Source: Aphelocoma coerulescens (taxonomy: Eukaryota; Chordata; Aves; Passeriformes; Corvidae). Taken from it: a stretch of 64,000 nt of DNA. The stretch lies in assembly GCF_041296385.1 (NCBI RefSeq), contig NC_091014.1, positions 49,308,078 through 49,372,077 on the forward strand. The letters run 5' to 3'. The notes under the pieces were generated by a model. It worked only from the letters and a program-made list of their open reading frames with translations, did not search any database and had not been told where the DNA came from. This document shows positions 36,260-47,522 of this stretch, one piece after another (the stretch's first letter is position 1; every line of letters begins with the position of its first letter). The translations under genes were made by a program, and so were the position numbers.

Positions 36260-38182
36260 ATACACTTCTGCTTTGATAGTTTGGGAATACAGTGCTAATT
36301 GAAAACCTTTCAGAAGAACTCAATCCTACTCTATAGTCTGCAAAGCTGAGACAGACATTTAAACAAAGTGAAATGGAACACATCCAGTTGGGGAAAGGCT
36401 GTTACTCATTACAACAGGGATTACAAGTACCACATGATCACCCATCTCCAAAATCCTCATTATCTGCCTGAAATATCTGTCAAAGTATGTTTTCTCTATA
36501 CAAGTTACTAGGAAAGGAAAGCATAGAAATCAAATACTGTTGTTGTTGAAAAATACCTGGTAGAAAAGATAGAAAGGAAAAATTATCCCATAATGTGGTA
36601 AAAAATAAAATTTAAAAAAAAATTAAAAAGAGAAAAGGAATAAGTAGCTGGAGAATATTGTTTAAGAGAACATAAAAGCTGAAATATATAATCAGGGTAG
36701 TGGAGATGGCAACAAAATGCACACAAAAGAATGAAGTGCTCAATGTTGTGTTGGGGGAACAGAAGGGAGAGATCCTGCTTAGAAGAACATATGAAAGTGT
36801 GTTTCATAAAAAGCATTATGGGTTCTTAGATTTAAAGACTATTGGCTCTTTCCAGAGGCTAAAAGTCTGAGTTGTTTCCCAGCAGTGTAGGTCCAACACC
36901 CAGGTTTAGAATACATGCGAGATTTTCAAAGGTGAAAATTTGGAGTAGGAATATTGAAAACATAAAAGCTCTTATTTTTTAACAACTGTGTACACCCATC
37001 ATGATGCTGTGCATCACACTTGTGTATAAAATAACCCAACATGCAAGGGCAGAGAGGGTTTGCACATAATGAGGGAGTGGGGAAGGTGTAGAAACAGAAC
37101 ATCTGTGATTCCTTCCTAGCTCTGGAAGCACAAACATATTCACTCCATTGCATAGCATCAGAAACACCAAACCTGAGTATCCTTCCTCTGAAAGCATCCT
37201 GGAATTCAAAAAATGAAGAAAGGAAAAAAGTAAACTGTGTATGGAAGGAAATCTTTTTTTAATTATTGCAGTTTTAACTATTTCCAGTGGCTGCAACTAA
37301 CCCGAGCGAATGCAATTTAGAAACATTTTCCCCTTTAACACATTGTTTAATGTTAATCGGCTATTCTCATCACTGCATGGTGTTAGTGGATACACCATCC
37401 AGCGTGTTTTATGGTACATTTAAACCAGACATCTGGAGAAATAGCCATCAGAGTACTTATCTCGAACACCTATTGTAAAAACAGACTTAATAAAATGAGA
37501 ACAAATAACAGTGCTGGCAATTACCCTTATCATGTGTATTCTGGCAAGAAAGGTCAGAATGTTGTTGGTCTGTATATATATGAACGGATTTTCTCTAATA
37601 CAGTTTCTCACCTGATTTCCCATAGGTTTTCAGAGGTTTTTGTTTGAGGGAAAAGGGGGAAGAAAAGTTAGGTTAAGCTACAATATGCTAGACAATAATC
37701 AAGCAACTAATATGAGAAGCTGGTCCCCCTACCAGGTAGTCATTTATATTAACAAAGAGAAAAATAACCCATCTGAGTCTAGAAAGATAAAAGGTGCAGT
37801 AATTTCACAGATTTTACAGATATGTACAGATATGGACAGAGAAGTCACAGTCTCAGCTTTACTATCACACCAAACAACTATGAATTCAATATTATTTTTT
37901 GTTATAGATCTATTCCAGGGTACATAATTTTGTTGGGTTTTTTTTTTTTCAGATGGTTTCAGAGCAGAGCTAATATCTCTTGTATGCAGCTCCAAGGATC
38001 CCAATGCTCAGTAACTCCAGAAGTATAATCAGATAGGAACTAAAGCAGTAAATACGTGGAAATAGTTTAAATCGTTACACACGTAAGTCTCCTTTTCTCT
38101 CCGTTTAGAGCCAGGTTTAGGGAATTTCTATGAAGATGGTAAAGGGGGATAAAATCAAGTTGTTGGGGGAGGGGAATCTCAA
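36260..38182. other. unassigned intron-like sequence
   Basis: No gene or known element is visible. The stretch 37,280-37,480 is less AT-rich and follows an acceptor-like TTAATTATTGCAG, but its translations resemble nothing I know. Confidence 0.4.
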
Positions 38183-38293
38183 TCCATTGTGGTGGTTTGG
38201 TTCAAAATATCCATTACGTACTTATTTTCTTCCTGTGAGATAAGAATTAGGAGAAAGCAAAGCAGGCACAAAACTTAAAAGAATACAAAGTAG

Positions 38294-38299
38294 TTTATT
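38294..38299 (-). promoter_or_regulatory. LTR polyadenylation signal AATAAA
   Basis: TTTATT on the + strand is AATAAA on the minus strand, at the expected distance from the 3' edge of the LTR. It fixes the orientation of the element. Confidence 0.65.
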
Positions 38300-39274
38300 A
38301 ACAGACCTAAAAGAAAGGGAAAAAAATAAGTCAGACTAAACCTTCAGAACACTTCTCCTCCCCCCATCTTTCTCTCTTCTCCCACTGACAGTGTAAGAAG
38401 ACAACCCTTGAGATTTTCAGTCAGTTTACCACTTCTATAATAACCCTTTTTTAGTTCACTTAGGGAGAGGAGTCTCTCTTGCGCATGCTATGGAGACATC
38501 TCCACAAGAAGTTCTCTCATGGCCTCAGTATCACAGCGAGACAGCCGCCCGCGTTGGTTCTCTGCTCACATGTGAGAGTCCCTTCCCCCGACTTACAGCT
38601 TTCCCCACAACTGTTTTCGAGGGTCCAATCTTGAGCTACTGGGGTACCATTTTAAGGTTGAGCTGTTCAGAAACAAAGGTTCTCTTCACCTATCTCTGGG
38701 AGCATCTTCATCTCTAGGAACAGAGGTCTTCTTCTTCCCTGGGAGCAAGAGTCATCACTTTCATCTCTCTCTGTTCAAGCTTCTCATCAAATCACAGCTA
38801 CTTCAACATTTGCTTGTTTCAGCACAGGTACTTTTGCTCATGGTTGCGGTATGAACGCTCCACCCCCCATGCTTTCATGAAATTACAATGGGTACTCTGA
38901 TGTATCATAGTCCATCACCATAGCTTTACAACAGAATTCAGCTTCTAGGTTTGAAGCATCTCCTCTTTCTCCTCTCTCAGGGTTTCAGCTCTTCCTTCTT
39001 CACTGACTTTGGTGTCTTTATGGTGTTTTCTTCACATGCTTTCACCTTTCCTCTTCCTCTGACTTGGGAGAGGATTGATGTCTGCAGGCTTCATCTGTTC
39101 TGGAGAATCTCACAGCACTAAAAGGGTTAATCTCACCCAGGCCTTGCAGCTGGAATTCCCTTATCGCTGTTGGTCACACGATTTTTGCTGGGCAGCGGCC
39201 TCAGATGAATCTCGGCTGCACTGGGTGAGGGCCGGCCTGGCCAAGCCACGCTGCGGGGTCACCCGCACGGGGCA

Positions 39275-39376
39275 GGGCCGCAGGTGGAACAGGGCCGCGG
39301 GTAGAACAGGGCCGCGGGTGGAACAGGGCCGTGGGTGGAACAGGGCCGCGGGTGGAGCAGGGCCGCGGGTGGAGCA
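39275..39376 (+). repeat. 17-bp GC-rich minisatellite inside the LTR, six copies
   Basis: Six tandem copies of gggccgcgggtggaaca with one or two substitutions each occupy exactly 102 bases, then degenerate. The period is not a multiple of three, so all three frames cycle through the repeat without stops. This explains the Pro/Arg/Gly-rich open frames on both strands here. Confidence 0.93.
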
Positions 39377-39869
39377 GGGCCGCACGGCTCCGGGGTGGCT
39401 GTCTGCCGGCCGGCCCAGGCCGCACTGAGGGGGCTGTGCTGGGTGTCCAGCGAGCAGAAGCGGCTGGGATCTCAGCCAAGCCACGCTGAGGCCGACCCGG
39501 CCGGGCCACGCCAAACAGAGCCCAGCCCAGCCCCGCTGGGCCGCGCCGCGGGTTCCCAGTTACCTGTCCAAACAGCGGAACCAAGAGAGCTTTCCCGGGC
39601 TTTGTTCATTCTTAAATGTGGATCACAGAGGCATGTCAAGCCTCTTAAGTGGCTTTAAAAAGTTGCCAATATTCAAACTAGCCAGTTGATTGGTTCTCTT
39701 GGGTCTAGAGGAAGCTGTAAGCACCTCTTTACAAGAGAATCACTTCCGTGGCTGATGGAGCCGTCTTTAACTAAAACCCCAAACTATGCTAAACCATTAC
39801 ATCCATCCCATTCATATCAGTTTGATGATGGCAGTGTCAGCAACAGATACCCAGAGACTGGAGGGAGAT

Positions 39870-41190
39870 CACAGGTCAGCAGGAGAGCACCTGAATAGCA
39901 GCACAGAGGAATGCCAGTCTTTCCAGCCAGTAAATTACCTTATGGGGGCAATGCCTCTATGCAAGCGAATGCAGCATGAGAATCAAAGAAGAGGAGTTAA
40001 AGGTGTGTGCAGGCCTTCAGGGCTGTGATCTCATTGACATCAGAGAGATGTGGTGGTATGGCTCTTTGGCAAGAAGGAATGGAAGGATACAGGCTCTTTA
40101 GGCAGGATGGGCAAGGGAGATGAGGAGGGGGCATCATCCTCTGTGTCAATGACCAGCTGACATGCATGGAACTCTGCCTGGGGATGGATAAGGAACCAAT
40201 CAAGGCCTTACAGGTCAGGATTAAAGGAAGCTCAAAGACAGGTGACAGAATTATGAGGGTCTGCTACAAGCCACGTGACCAGGAAGACCAAGCAGATAAG
40301 GTCCTCTATAGATGGATAGGAGCAGCCTCACATTCACAGAATTTGACCCTCATGGGGAATTTCAACCACTCTGATGTCTATTGAAAGAACAACACAGTCA
40401 GGTGCAAGCAATCCAGAACGTTACTGGATTGCCTTGATGATAAATTCCTTCTTCAAGTGATAGAGCATCCAATAATGAGAGGTGTTCTGCTGGACAAACA
40501 AAGGGTCCTGGTGGGGGATGTGAAGCTCAAGGGTAGCTTGGCTGCAGTGACCATGAAACAGTGAAGTTCAAGATCCCTAAGGCAGCAAGGAGGGCACACA
40601 GGAAGCTCATTACACTGGATTTCAGGAGAGCAGACTTTGCCTCTTCAGGGATCCTCTTGACAGGGCGTGGTCAAAGAAAGCTGTTCAGTGTTCAAGGATC
40701 ACATTCTCCATACTCAGGAACAATACATGCCAACAAAGAGGAAGTCATGTAAAAATGCCAGGAAATCTGCTTGAATAAGCAAGGAGGTTCTGGGCAAACT
40801 CAAAAACAGAAAAGAAGCCTACAGAAGGAAGAAAGAAGGACAGGTAGCCTGGGATGAATACAGAGAGATTGTCTGAACAGCCAGGAATCCGGTTAGGAAA
40901 GTCAAAGCCCTGATGGAATTAAATCTGGCTAGAGACATCTAGGGCAGTAAGAAAAGCTTCTATAGGTGATGAAAAGAAGGATAGGGAAAATGCGGTCCAT
41001 CTCTGGAAGGAAACAGGAGACCAGTAAACCAGCATATGGAGAAGGCTAAGGTACTCAATGACTTTTTTGCATTCTTCACCTGCAAGTGCTCCAGTCACAG
41101 TGCCCAAGGAGCAGAAGGCAAAGGCAGGGATTGGGAGAACAGAGAACTGCTCTCTGACTACATAAGGAATCTGAAAGGGCACAAGAGTTA
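39870..41190 (+). mobile_element. CR1 LINE 5' portion: ORF2 endonuclease and linker, inactive
   Basis: The reading starts near 39,950 with CLYANECSM and EEELKVC (the usual CR1 ORF2 opening CLYTNARSM...EELE). It runs through the APE-type endonuclease with LMGNFNHSDVY (family GDFN..DI), LLDCLDD.FLLQVIE, and TLDFRRADF, and on to the linker with a KARRKAL-like stretch and [14 protein letters not shown]. Stops and frameshifts are scattered. The sequence ends at the codons for RNLKGHKS, just before the RT domain would begin. Confidence 0.93.
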
Positions 41191-41437
41191 AAAAGGCCCT
41201 GAAAGAGAGCTTTAAGCTGAATATATTAGGAAGAAATTATTTACTGAGATGGCAGAACACTGGAACAGGTTGCCCAGAGAAGCTGTGGATGCCACATCCC
41301 TGGCAGTGTTCAAGGCCAGGCTGGATGGGGCTTTGAACAACCTGGTCTAGTGGGAGGTGTCCCTGCCCATAGCAGGGGGTTTGGAATGAGATATTTTTAA
41401 GATCTCTTCTGACCCAAGACATTCCATAGTTCTAAGT
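41191..41437 (+). mobile_element. CR1 LINE 3' end joined directly to the ORF2 linker (RT deleted)
   Basis: Directly after the linker the sequence jumps to the CR1 3' end: aatatattaggaagaaatta (RT C-terminal), ggaacaggttgcccagagaa, ggccaggctggatggggctt, gtgtccctgcccatagcagg and a degenerate attccatagttctaag tail. The whole polymerase segment between is missing. The same orientation and subfamily-like wording on both sides suggest one element with an internal deletion. Confidence 0.88.
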
Positions 41438-42252
41438 CCTTGTCCTAAAAACTAAAAGTGTATTTTTTCCAGGATGACTGTAAGAATATTAATCTGGATT
41501 AATTCGGGCATAAACAGAATGTTTGCAAGTTGCAAAACTATATTTCCTTACATATGCATTTTAATTCTGGAATAAGAATGCCCTTCTTCTGTTTGATATA
41601 AATACAGGATCTGCTTGGACAATTAATCCAGCATAGCTATCATAGTTAATTTCCCCTGGTAGATACACCCCAAACAAAGGAAATTATCTTTTCTTATAAA
41701 TTGTAGATAAAGAGATAGATAATAGATGCTTTCCCCACAAATTATATTGATGAAAACTTAAGCTTGCCACCTAATTCAAGTTTATTTCCCTCTAGAATCC
41801 ATCCAGAGTACAAATACTTGCCTGCATTCATGCTTATATTTCCTTCCTTTTTTTTTTTTAAACAATACTACAAACACTACAGTGCATCATCATATTGCAT
41901 GGGCCAAGAAATATCTTATGGTCCCAGGAAAATGAAAACTAATTCTTAAATATTGCAGCAGACTGACCTACAGGTATACAGCCTTTAATTGCAAGTTTGA
42001 TGAATATGTTAGTGAAATAAAAAAAAAAAAAACAAGCATAAATCCCTTCTCAGATGAACTTCATTTAGCACCTACACTATTCTGAAATTACAACCTAAAA
42101 TGGACTGGAATTTCACTAACGTTTTTTTTGAAACTTATAATCTATTTTAATATCCTTTTATAAAAACCAAGCAAAACCAGGCTGTTATTAGACAGCAACC
42201 TTATTCAGATGATGCTCATGTTTCTTGACTATTTTTTTCCTTGATTTTACAG
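41438..42252. other. unassigned intron-like sequence
   Basis: A T11 run lies near 41,850 and an A13 run near 42,020. A CAG/GATCTGCTTGGACAA segment near 41,600 faintly recalls the dynein DQLLG codons but continues with no match. Confidence 0.4.
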
Positions 42253-42445
42253 AGAAGAGGCAAAGGAATTAGATTAAATTTGGGGAGTATTCTCATTGTT
42301 GCGAGGAAACATCCTGGAGGACTAATGAGCTATTAACATTCTTTCCTCAAGCAAGAAGATGTCCCAGGAGATACATAAGAAACAAGAAATAACAAAGACT
42401 GAAAAACAAATTGATGAAACTAGAGATGGCTGCAGACCTGCAAAC
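42253..42445 (+). pseudogene. dynein remnant exon 6: KEIEDKILE to IDETR..YKP, with three stops
   Basis: This is the clearest exon. It follows acceptor GATTTTACAG. One frame, without any frameshift, gives EEAKELD, then RGNILED, AINILSSSKKMSQEIHKKQ and KTEKQIDETRDGCRPA. Family proteins read KEIEDKILEVLS.S.GNILEDE.AI.VLSSSK.LSEEIS.KQ......TE.QIDETR.GYKPVA, in the helices following AAA5. Three in-frame stops break it: TAA at 42,275 (for Lys), and TAA and TGA at 42,323-42,328 (for the residues after ILED). Apart from one missing codon at ELD, spacing is as in the family. Confidence 0.94.
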
Positions 42446-42760
42446 AGCTTTTCACACCATCACAGTTACTGTTTGAATTAAATAGTTTAGATTTGCAAAG
42501 AGGTGGAAAAATCCACTCATTTCTTTAAAAATCCTTGTGAAAAACATATTTCACATTAAATCCAATTTTAAAATAAATACTAATGCTTATATTTAGTCTG
42601 CAAAATCATACCTAGTGTAATAGTAAGGAGTGTCTAGGGGACAAACCACAACAGAATTTGAAACATTGCTTTTAATACTTAAGCTGGTATTCATTGTTTC
42701 AGTGCTCACAACTTAGGTTTCCAATGTTTCATATAGGATTAGACTGCAAATCAGTCAAGT

Positions 42761-42840
42761 ATGTTAATTAGCTTCTCCTCTAACCTGGTTTACATCAATT
42801 CCATGTATCAATACTCTTTGGCCTGGTTTGTTTATCTCGC
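42761..42840 (+). pseudogene. dynein remnant exon 7: PMYQYSL..WF motif
   Basis: The frame reads SNLVYINSMYQYSLAWFVYL. The family pattern is SDLANIEPMYQYSL.WFINL, a near-invariant stretch between AAA5 and AAA6: MYQYSL and WF are exact and the spacing is unchanged. It lies about 315 bases after exon 6, its immediate neighbour in the protein. After VYL the match fades. The conserved Pro before MYQ is Ser here, and upstream, the IFFC part is short by about one residue. Confidence 0.88.
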
Positions 42841-42849
42841 ATCAGTCCT

Positions 42850-45800
42850 ATTTACAGTGGTGAAAAGTCTAATTCATTACACAGAGGATCAGCGATGTTA
42901 CAGATCATTATACATACAGATGTATTTAAAAATACACACCATTATAGCAAATTTAGGAAATGAAGGAGCTTGGAACTATCAAAGCCTTTAGCAGACGTAA
43001 AAATGCAAATATTTCATGAAAACTATTTAAAACCAAGCAGTCATTAAACCATACTGGGATTTGTCCTTGGTGAAACCTGCTGCTGCAAACACCCTGCTAT
43101 AATTCTATTTTTTCTCTCCTCACTGCAGGCTGCTGTTGATGTGTAGGTTCAAGTCATAAGCTTCAGCATCATTATGAATATTCCCCTTCTCATAAAGGAC
43201 ACCCTCATGTAAGAAATCTTCTCAGCATCCCAAAATATTACAAAGAAACAATAATTAGGGCTAATTACTCACTCCCAGTACACTTATTTGTGGTTTACAA
43301 TTTCAAAAGAGTGAATTGAAGACAGGTGCATAAAATAGGCTTAATGAGAACATCAGAAAATAGTTGCTTTAGCTGTAAATTACTACTTTTAAATGCTGTA
43401 TTTTATTTTTAGAAGAGAATGTGTTGCTCGTAAAAGATATAAAATTAGTAGGGCTAGAAACTGAGTTCTTTTATTTCACCCCAGAAAAGGCATAACATAC
43501 TACCAGTGGTACTGAAAGCTTGCTAATGACATAATATTAATATTCACTAATACCTGGTGGGGTAAAGTAATATTGTTTGGCTTTAGCTGTAACAAGCACT
43601 GATTCCCACTGTCTCTCTCAAGGAGTTTCATTCACCTTCTATATTTAGTGCTTGCTTTTATGATGCCAACTACATCATTTCTCCTAGTATGATTATTTTT
43701 CCCACCCTAACTGGATTTAATGAGAAACTCTTCTTTGCTCTATCTTTCCTTTTGGTTTTGTCTTCTAAGCAGGGACACCACCTTCTTCTGCTTTTTCCTT
43801 CCAATAAAATCCGTCATTCAGTATTAAGTTTCTGCCTTTCTCCTGGCTCAAACAGAGATTCTCCTCTTTTTTGATATATAATTTTCCTCCCTTTCTCATG
43901 GCCTCTATAAATACTGGTCTTTTTCTCAAGGCTCCCACCTACAGGCTCTTCCCTTTTGACCTAGCAAGGGACAAAGCCTTCGGACTCCACACCCATGCCT
44001 TCCACTTGTCACTGGCACTGAGCATAAATCATTGATGTAGAGTGAAGAGATTCCCCTCTGTCTCCTGCCTTTGTTATGCCTCATTTTGCAGGGAGTTTCT
44101 ATCAGCTAGATGCTAGATCAGACAACAAGAGAAGAGATAGCAGCTGAAAGCAAAAAAGCTTTAACCTGTGGTGAGAGGTTTGCCTTTTAGCTGCAGATAA
44201 TTCCTCCTTGCTTTCCTCGTTCTCCTGTTTGAGCACTTCTGCAGCCTCAGGTCAGATTTGCAGATGCCAGAACCTAACCTTTGTCATTGAGCAAAGGCCT
44301 GAGACGAAAGCATTCTCTGCCTTCTGATTATAGAAATGTATTTTGATCACAGTTAATCTGAGCCAGACAAAAAACACTTCCCAAAAGATAAAAAACTTCA
44401 ATTTTATTAGTTATACTGAATACCTCTTAACTTTGTTTCCTTTTGCTTATGTAGTTACTAATAACATAGATTAACTTTCTTTCCCTTTGAGGAAGGTGTT
44501 AGCATCTCCAGAAATCATTGTGAAATCATTGCATAGCTGGGTGCCTACTTAGTTTCCTGGAGGTCCCAAGGCTATCCTCTGCTCTAAGGCAAGAACAAAG
44601 TACCCTAAGACGCAGGAAGTACTGCCTGAAATTCCCTGGCTTTTGTACTGGTTTTGGCCTGGGAGCTTTATGGTCCTCAGGTTTATGAAGGTACAAAATG
44701 GGCCTTGATTAAAAAGAAGCAAGGAATTACCAGAAAAATTATGATGAACTGAAGGCTGGTTTCATACCTCCAGCTGTGGCCCACACACTCCCTGTTACTT
44801 ATGCGGCTGGAAGGCTTCCCCATTAATGCTGATGATGGATTATCACTAAAGCTTCCTGTAAACACAGGATATGTGTAGCTATGTATGTGTGCGTGTATGT
44901 GTTATTTTTTCCCTCAGCTAGATTCTCTCTCACAACAGTAAGCACTTGAGGTTTGGTTTTATTACAATACACTCTTCTGTCTATCTACAATCATAATACC
45001 TCTGAACTTCATTAGGTAATCAGATTTAGGATGCACTTTTTTCAATTTGCCATACAGAGCTGATACAATTTCTTCAACATTTTCATCTCTCAGCATAAGC
45101 AGTAATGAATAATGTCCTCAAAACAATAGGTAGAATTTCTTAAATCTTTATACATAATTGAAATTTCTAGTATCTTTTAAATTGTATTATATCTGGATGT
45201 AAAATTGGTCCTAGATTTTAAAAAGTCTATCTTCAACATTCAATATTTGATAGAACCTCATTGTTGGCAGCAAGAACTGCCTCTTTGCCTTGTATATACT
45301 CAGGCTTAAGCAAAATCCTTCTAATTGCTTCTTCCCTTTAATTTAACTGTAAATGAAAAAAAATTGTGGCATAATTTGGAAAATAATTTCCTATCCTAAT
45401 TTCTTATGGCCAGCATCCTGCATCTTACAGATTTCTGACTGACCAATCATTTGAATGTGTTAAAAATTCTCAATGCAAAAAAATAAAGACAGAAATGAAT
45501 ACTGTGTTCTCAGCTGTTTCTTAGACTAATCTGGGGGGAAAAGAGCATAATTTCATTATGTTGTGGTTGTATGAGGCTATCTGTACCAGATCCTGAAGGA
45601 TGTACAGCACTATTTGGTGCAAGTACTGATAAAATTTCAGCAATATTCTCTTACCTCACATATTACATAGATGTGCTAGACCTCTAATACACTTCTTGGC
45701 ATAGTATCTCCTTACTAAACACACATTCTTTCTCTAGGTCCCTAGCAAAAGCAAGCCTAATCCAAATTCTTTGTAACTCTTCACATTGCATCTTCCAGAT

Positions 45801-47324
45801 GTCATTATCACTTGCTCCTGGTTTCTTCTATCAGCTGTCACAGATACACTGGAAATGTGTCCTGTCCTGAAGGTTTATGCATACTTGGAAAAGGATATCG
45901 AAGTCTGAAGCATGGGGATTGTCCCAGCATGTCCAGAGGATCCCTCAATGCAGATGTAAATACTCAGGAGAGTTTAGTGGGGTCTCAGCCCAAGTGGCAT
46001 TGGATCTGAGCTGTGTGTCTGTGGCTGCCTTGCAAAAGAGCGAGCCAGCTCTTGGCTTTTTGGCCCACTGCTGAGGTGCAGAAATTTGATTTTTTGAAAT
46101 CTGATTATTTGAACATCTTCTTTCGCGGTATCATGCTTTACTGTCTGGTTTGCTTTACTGTGCTAAGGACATTTTTGTTTTTTCAATTTTTAGAGCAAAT
46201 GGGACCATCAGGAGAGAGAGTTTCCCATAAGGAAGGATAAAGGTTATCAGCACAATAAAAATTAACACTAAATGCTGTACGATGCTCTCTAATCTGTCCT
46301 TCTGTATGTTGTGGACTATTAAATGTCACTCCAGTAGTTTGTAAAAAGCTCATAGACTGTAGCTTTACATTTCCCACAGAAAGCCATGTTGTGGGTCACT
46401 GAGGGGAGCGCCTGAGGTCTCACAGCTACCCAGGGCTGACAAGGACAGGAATGCTTTCAGAGAAACGCCCTCATAGCCATGTCTGAGCCAAGACACAATG
46501 TAAAGGAGGGTTCTCCTGCTCCTCCAGCCTCCCAACATACTCCTTTCCAGGCTTGACCTGGCCATCACAGCTACCCAGATGCTGGACAGATGCCCAGAGG
46601 GTAGCTGTGACCCCTGCAAAGCAGCAGCCCTTCCATTCAGGTCCTGCTTCTGGCGTGGTAGGTTGAGTAAAGAGCCCTGCTTTGCTGCAAAGGCACACCA
46701 GGACCCAAAGAACAAAAATATTTAAAGAAATCAAATGTAGCCCAAGAGAAAAAATTCCTTATTTACCTTTCAGGTGAGCATCTGAACCCAAGTTTTTCAA
46801 AATTATTTCTGCCTGCATGTGAAGCTGTAAGCACTGGTGCCCTAAAGGAAGAGAGGAAACAGAGAGTCATGCATCCACAGATCTCAGGGCCAGGAATAAA
46901 CACCGCAGCCCACCTCTGTTCCTTCATAAAAAAGTCAGAGCCAAGCATATTAAAATTTGGTATTTTATCAGATGATCAATTTTAAACAGCAGCTTGAGCT
47001 TCAAGTAGTCATGTTCAGGAAAAAATGGAATTAATTTATTTCTTTCTTTCTCTTCCTTGTGCCACTCAAGTGTTGTTTCAAATAGGATTATTTTGTCATT
47101 CAAGTTTCAAGGTTAAGATTTGCTCCTATTTATGAATCTAAAATCCTTCAAACCAGTAAACTATCACAGTAATTCCAGAAATATAATGAAAAAACTGAAC
47201 TGAGAATTGAGAATCCTGTGGGCCACAAGGAATGGAATATATTAACATTCACCTCTAAATGCTTTTCTCAGTTGCTTATATATTAAAATACAATAATAAT
47301 AAAAAAAATCCTTGAAGCATCTGT
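42850..47324. other. intron-like sequence between dynein remnants
   Basis: No further exon, named transposon or gene is visible. A TG-rich tract (atgtatgtgtgcgtgtatgt) lies at 44,881-44,901. Confidence 0.45.
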
Positions 47325-47330
47325 GTGATT

Positions 47331-47507
47331 GCGTGTTGGTCTCCTTTTGAGAAACACAAATTACTCTTTATATCTCTTCTCTGTGAGGGTTTGCAGCACA
47401 ACAAAAGCCCAGTAAAGAGCCTTGAATGGCTCTTCCTTCTCACTGGGGGAGCAGCTTTGGAGTGCCCACATGCTAATCCTGTCCTTACCTGGCTGAAAGA
47501 TAAATGG
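47331..47507 (+). pseudogene. dynein remnant exon 8: LFEKHKLLF to LLTGG..NP..WL, cut by poly-G
   Basis: The frame reads ACWSPFEKHKLLFISLLCEG, then SLEWLFLLTGGAALECPHAN, then PVLTWLKDKW. Family proteins read NVCRSLFEKHKLLFSFLLC...., EWRFLLTGG.ALDNP..NP...WL..K.W. More than half the positions agree and length is preserved, with no stop inside. The conserved Trp at the end is swallowed by a 17-G run, after which no dynein sequence can be read. An in-frame TGA lies just upstream of ACW at 47,326. The TWL ending resembles my memory of DNAH3/12 more than DNAH7, but that is weak evidence. Confidence 0.92.
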
Positions 47508-47522
47508 GGGGGGGGGGGGGGG
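47506..47522 (+). repeat. poly-G run (17 G)
   Basis: Seventeen consecutive G begin inside the final Trp codon of the exon-8 remnant. Such a run in place of coding sequence is strong evidence against function and can form a G-quadruplex. Its exact length is uncertain in any assembly. Confidence 0.92.

Larger units (their letters stand above)
38183..39806 (-). mobile_element. 1.6-kb solo LTR with 5-bp target-site duplication
   Basis: The LTR spans 38,188-39,801. Its ends form an inverted repeat: TGTGGTGGTTT at one side and AAACCATTACA at the other (complement TGTAATGGTTT). The five bases TCCAT flank it at 38,183-38,187 and 39,802-39,806. An AATAAA polyadenylation signal is read on the minus strand at 38,294-38,299, about 105 bases from the 3' end, so the sense strand is minus. 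The U3 side (39,200-39,570) is strongly GC- and CpG-rich and holds a 17-bp minisatellite. Long open frames across it, up to 127 codons, come from the repeat. No internal retroviral genes are present. Confidence 0.9.

Noticed and set aside
37280..37480. Possible conserved exon after TTAATTATTGCAG
   Set aside because: None of the three translations resembles a known protein and stops follow soon. It may be a conserved non-coding element, which cannot be judged from one genome.
39075..39584. Overlapping 117-127-codon frames on both strands
   Set aside because: They run through the 17-bp GC-rich minisatellite of a solo LTR, whose period keeps all frames open. The translations are simple repeats.
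41602..41640. CAG/GATCTGCTTGGACAA as dynein DQLLG
   Set aside because: There are only four or five matching codons and nothing recognisable downstream.
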